A DNA stretch of 7,863 nt from Opitutaceae bacterium (lineage in GTDB: Bacteria > Verrucomicrobiota > Verrucomicrobiia > Opitutales > Opitutaceae): contig JAIRTK010000437.1 of assembly GCA_031254955.1 (NCBI GenBank), positions 1-7,863 on the forward strand, in the 5' to 3' direction. The notes under the pieces were generated by a model, which saw only the letters and a list, made by a program, of their open reading frames with translations, did not search any database and was not told the DNA's origin. How positions within the stretch are numbered: position 1 is the first letter of the stretch; the number at the start of each line of letters is the position of its first letter. A program made the translations under genes and the position numbers. Positions 5,458-7,863 of the stretch are shown piece by piece.

Positions 5458-5770
5458 GCATCACTTCCTGTCGCGCCCCTCAAGCATGGCGGGGCGGATT
5501 CCGTGCTTGCCCCTTCGCGGGCCGCGCATTTCAGTCGCTGGCGAAATGAACGACTAATTGCCCGCCGCCCTCCGCGCCGTTGACGAGCGAACCGGCTCCC
5601 CGATCGGGAGCGATTCTCCGTGACCAAAACCGCAACGGCCTGCCGCGCGCCCCCATCCCCATCGCGCGACACACACCAGCCGGGGCGGCCACCAACACCC
5701 GATCCGCGCCACGCCGCGCGCCCCGTGTTCCCGCCCGCCTCGTATCCATTTCCCAACTACACGCCACCGC
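5458..5770. other. Gene-free stretch with three hairpins
   Basis: No credible gene is visible. Hairpins are CAAGCATGG/CCGTGCTTG (5481-5509, one mismatch), CATTTC/GAAATG (5527-5548) and GCTCCC-CGATC-GGGAGC (5595-5611). An open frame does run from 5580 into the ABC-F gene. Its first 108 codons are Pro/Arg/Ser-rich low complexity and precede the natural start of the ATPase domain, so I do not count them as coding. Confidence 0.55.
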
Positions 5771-5773
5771 TCT

Positions 5774-5903
5774 CCCGCATTCCACCATCCATTTCCGCAT
5801 TCCGCCCCCCCCCTTATTCCGCCCCTCTCCTCATTCCGTCTCCTCCATTCCGCAATCCGCCCCTCCTCTTCATTCCGCAATCCGCATTCCGCATTCCACA
5901 TTC
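5774..5903 (+). repeat. Degenerate ATTCCGC array abutting the ABC-F start
   Basis: About ten irregularly spaced copies of ATTCC, ATTCCGC or AATCCGC run up to the start codon, ending GCATTCCGCATTCCACATTC then ATG. The stretch is strongly pyrimidine-rich and contains no Shine-Dalgarno. It occupies the place where the 5' leader of the ABC-F gene must lie, so the array is probably part of that leader. Confidence 0.7.
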
Positions 5904-7613
5904 ATGCTAACCCTCCACGATCTCTCCTACGACCACGAAGACGGCGCGCCGCTCCTCGACCGCCTCAACTTCACCTTCCGCCCGCGCCGCCACGGCCTGG
6001 TCGGCGCCAACGGCGTTGGCAAAACCACGCTCGCGCGCCTCCTCGCCGGACAACTCGCCCCCACCCGCGGCACGATCGCGAAACCGCCCCGCCTCACGGT
6101 GCGTTACCTCCCGCAGGACGAACCGCGCGACGCCATCACCGGCAACGCCGACGCCACCGTCGCCGACGCACTCGAAGCCTTTTGGACCACCCTCGACGCA
6201 CCCCTCCCCGATTGCGCCCGGACATGGCTCGACGCCCTCCCCGACCCCCGCGCCCTCCGCTCCCTCAGCGGAGGCGAATGGCTGAAACTCCGCCTCCTGC
6301 TCCTCCTCGCCAACCCCGGCGCGCACGACGCCGATTTCCTCATCCTCGACGAACCCTCCAACCACCTCGACGCCGAAGGCCGCGCCACCCTCCTCACCCT
6401 CCTCCACGCCTGGGCCGGACGCTCCCTCCTCCTCATCACCCACGACCGCCAGCTCCTGCATCACGTTGACGAAATCGTGGAACTCTCCCCGCGCGGCCTT
6501 CGCGGTTTCCCCGGCGCGTTTCCCGAATACCAGGAACAACGCCGGCACGCCCGCGCCCTCCAGTCCGAACAACTCCGCCAAGCCCGCCGCGAAAAAAAAC
6601 ACGCCGAACAACACCGCCGCGAACAACACGCCGCGCAAGAAACCCGCATGCGGCAGGCGGTGCGCAACGCCCCCTCCACCGGCCTCCCCCACATCATCGC
6701 CGGCGCCCGCAAACGCCAAGCGCAAACCACCCTCGCCCGCCTGCAAACCCGCGCGACCGACACCGTGGCCGCCGCCACCGCGCACCTCCGCGACGCCCTC
6801 GACGCCCTCGACCGCGACCCGTTTCTCCGCCTCGATTTCGCCTCCGCCGCCCCCGCCGCCGGGCAAATCTTCTTCGCCGCCCGCGATCTCAACCTCCGCT
6901 TCACCACCGCCCCCGCCCCCCTCTGGACCGCGCCGCTCAACTTCACCATGGCCGGCCCCGAACGCTGGCGCATCCACGGCCCCAACGGTTCCGGCAAAAG
7001 CACCCTGCTCGCCGCCCTGCTCGGCCACACCGCGCGCGACGACAACAACCAAGAAACGCGGCCATTCCTCCCCGCGCCCCACCCCGACTCCCCCTCCGAG
7101 GTCCACGCGGACAAGTTTCGAGCACCAACAAGCGTCTGCCATGTCCGCCCCCCTTTCCCCGCCGCCTCCGGCACCGCCTTCACCCTGCTCGGCCACCTCC
7201 GCCGCACCGAACGCCCGCTGCACCACCTCGACCAGCACCAGACACTCCTGCGCGCCGACCAATCCCTGCTCGACCAACTCGCGCCATGCACCCGCTTCAC
7301 GCCCGGGCAACTCCGCAACGAACTCGCCTTCTACGGCTTCACCGGCGCGCGTGTCGCGCAACCCGTCGGCACGCTCAGCGGCGGCGAACGCATGCGCGCC
7401 GCCCTCGCCCGGCTCTTCCTCGCCGAGTCGATCCCCCAAGCCATCCTGCTCGACGAACCCACGAACCACCTCGACTTCCAAAGCCAGGAACTGCTCGAAC
7501 ACGCCCTGAAAAACTACCGCGGCCTCCTCGTCCTCGCCACGCACGACACCGCCTTCGCCGACGCGCTCGCCATCACCCACGAACTCACGCTGCCAGCCGC
7601 GCCTCCCCCATAA
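5904..7613 (+). CDS. ABC-F family ATPase with two ATP-binding cassettes
   Basis: This 569-residue soluble protein has two ABC ATPase domains and no membrane segments, the hallmark of ABC-F proteins. These act on the ribosome as translation factors or antibiotic-protection proteins rather than as transporters. Domain 1: Walker A GANGVGKT (34-41), signature LSGGE (121-125), Walker B FLILDEPSNHLD (145-156) and switch His180. A charged, probably coiled-coil linker (about 205-320, rich in Arg, Gln, Glu and His) corresponds to the P-site tRNA-interaction region. Domain 2: GPNGSGKST (359-367), LSGGE (491-495), ILLDEPTNHLD (514-524) and His547. Both Walker B glutamates and both His are present, so both sites look active. 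The start at ATG 5904 gives the natural MLTLHDLSYDHEDG beginning. Unusual is an extra Pro/Asp-rich segment (about 377-418) between Walker A and the LDQHQTLL motif of domain 2. I cannot place it in a subfamily (Uup, EttA, YheS or an ARE type). It stands alone, on the strand opposite to the metal genes. Confidence 0.93.
   Translation: MLTLHDLSYDHEDGAPLLDRLNFTFRPRRHGLVGANGVGKTTLARLLAGQLAPTRGTIAKPPRLTVRYLPQDEPRDAITGNADATVADALEAFWTTLDAPLPDCARTWLDALPDPRALRSLSGGEWLKLRLLLLLANPGAHDADFLILDEPSNHLDAEGRATLLTLLHAWAGRSLLLITHDRQLLHHVDEIVELSPRGLRGFPGAFPEYQEQRRHARALQSEQLRQARREKKHAEQHRREQHAAQETRMRQAVRNAPSTGLPHIIAGARKRQAQTTLARLQTRATDTVAAATAHLRDALDALDRDPFLRLDFASAAPAAGQIFFAARDLNLRFTTAPAPLWTAPLNFTMAGPERWRIHGPNGSGKSTLLAALLGHTARDDNNQETRPFLPAPHPDSPSEVHADKFRAPTSVCHVRPPFPAASGTAFTLLGHLRRTERPLHHLDQHQTLLRADQSLLDQLAPCTRFTPGQLRNELAFYGFTGARVAQPVGTLSGGERMRAALARLFLAESIPQAILLDEPTNHLDFQSQELLEHALKNYRGLLVLATHDTAFADALAITHELTLPAAPPP
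7033..7160 (+). other. In-frame insertion within the second ABC domain
   Basis: Between GHTA and AASGTAF the protein carries about 42 residues (RDDNNQETRPFLP through VCHVRPPFP) that do not belong to the usual ABC-F fold at this place. Boundaries are approximate. The DNA contains an exact 7-bp inverted repeat, GCGGACA (7107-7113) and TGTCCGC (7142-7148), and a smaller GTCC-ACGC-GGAC stem at 7101-7112. This suggests that a short palindromic repeat may have inserted without breaking the frame. Confidence 0.55.
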
Positions 7614-7617
7614 AAGC

Positions 7618-7666
7618 TGATACCCTTTCCCGACGAGAAATAGCTTGTAGCGGGCAGGGCGGTTTC
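7618..7666 (-). repeat. 49-bp repeat, inverted partner of 1572-1620
   Basis: The reverse complement contains GCTACAAGCTATTTCTC and GGGAAAGGGTAT and matches 1572-1620 at 42 of 49 positions. It starts 5 bp after the ABC-F stop codon. It is not a standard terminator, since no GC stem followed by T-run is present. Confidence 0.8.
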
Positions 7667-7765
7667 ACCGTTCCGAGCGAAGCGGGGAGTCTTCTTCTAA
7701 GAGCGTCTAACCAAAAGAATGCTTGAGCGAAGAGACACAGCGGACACGGAGGGGCGCGGCGGCGG

Positions 7766-7796
7766 ATGTAGGGGCTTCGCTTGCGAAGCCCGTTGC
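7766..7796 (+). repeat. 31-bp hairpin repeat, exact inverted copy of 1332-1362
   Basis: This unit contains the perfect hairpin GGGCTTCGC-TT-GCGAAGCCC. It is identical over 31 bp to the reverse complement of 1332-1362. The remainder of 7667-7863 contains no recognisable gene. Confidence 0.85.
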
Positions 7797-7863
7797 CGGA
7801 CAGCAGCCGCGCGCGTTTGTGTTTCATGCGACTGCGCCGGCGCACTGGCGGAAGCAAATCCGT

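Noticed and set aside
5580..5903. 108-codon N-terminal extension of the ABC-F protein
   Set aside because: Low-complexity, repeat-derived sequence. The family normally begins at the MLTLHDLSY start, and the extension covers hairpins and the ATTCCGC array.
6466..7509. 347-codon plus-strand frame inside the ABC-F gene
   Set aside because: Pro/Ser/Ala/Thr-rich frame-shifted shadow; the overlapping frame carries all ABC motifs.
5907..7580. 557-codon minus-strand open frame opposite the ABC-F gene
   Set aside because: Gly/Glu/Val-rich shadow of the ABC-F gene with no domain or motif of its own.

Overview
This GC-rich window has only three intact protein genes, which sit in long intergenic stretches packed with short palindromic repeats. 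Gene content, codon bias and repeat types (peptide shadows such as ECGG..RSA.P, MIFIRKGY and TGDSPVA, which I recall as recurrent spurious ORF fragments in these genomes) suggest a Gram-negative bacterium of the Verrucomicrobiota, most likely Opitutaceae. The taxonomic call is an inference from memory. The outer-membrane receptor gene does establish a diderm.

Layout. (1) 1-715: a decayed IS1-family transposase on the minus strand, with its zinc ribbon, helix-turn-helix and DDE catalytic region spread over shifted frames and broken by in-frame stops. (2) 716-2072: no gene. This stretch holds a polypyrimidine/polypurine palindrome, several copies of a roughly 25-bp repeat with core TCATT..GAAAGGGTAT, perfect hairpins with 2- or 3-nt loops, and an 18-bp tandem repeat. 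(3) 2073-5063, minus strand: a small membrane or secreted His-containing protein (4668-5063) followed by a ZnuD-like TonB-dependent receptor (2073-4325). A palindromic repeat of about 200 bp lies between them. (4) 5064-5903: no gene. It holds polypyrimidine and polypurine tracts flanking a structured repeat, further hairpins and a degenerate ATTCCGC array. (5) 5904-7613, plus strand: an ABC-F family ATPase with two ATP-binding cassettes and an extra segment of about 42 residues in the second one. (6) 7614-7863: repeats that are inverted copies of sequences at 1332-1362 and 1572-1620.

Functional reading. The receptor has a (His-Asp)9 tract plus a second His/Asp-rich stretch and matches ZnuD along its length. 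It probably imports zinc or a similar divalent metal across the outer membrane using TonB energy. The small upstream gene on the same strand has a hydrophobic N-terminal segment and scattered His and Cys, and may be a metal-linked partner. Each of these two genes has a -10-like hexamer only 14-17 nt before its start and no Shine-Dalgarno sequence, so each may be transcribed with a very short leader. The ABC-F protein is a soluble ribosome-associated type of ATPase and shows no obvious link to metal uptake. I see no clearly new multi-gene system. The most unusual items are the repeat ecology, the in-frame insertion in the ABC-F gene and the His-Asp tract of the receptor.
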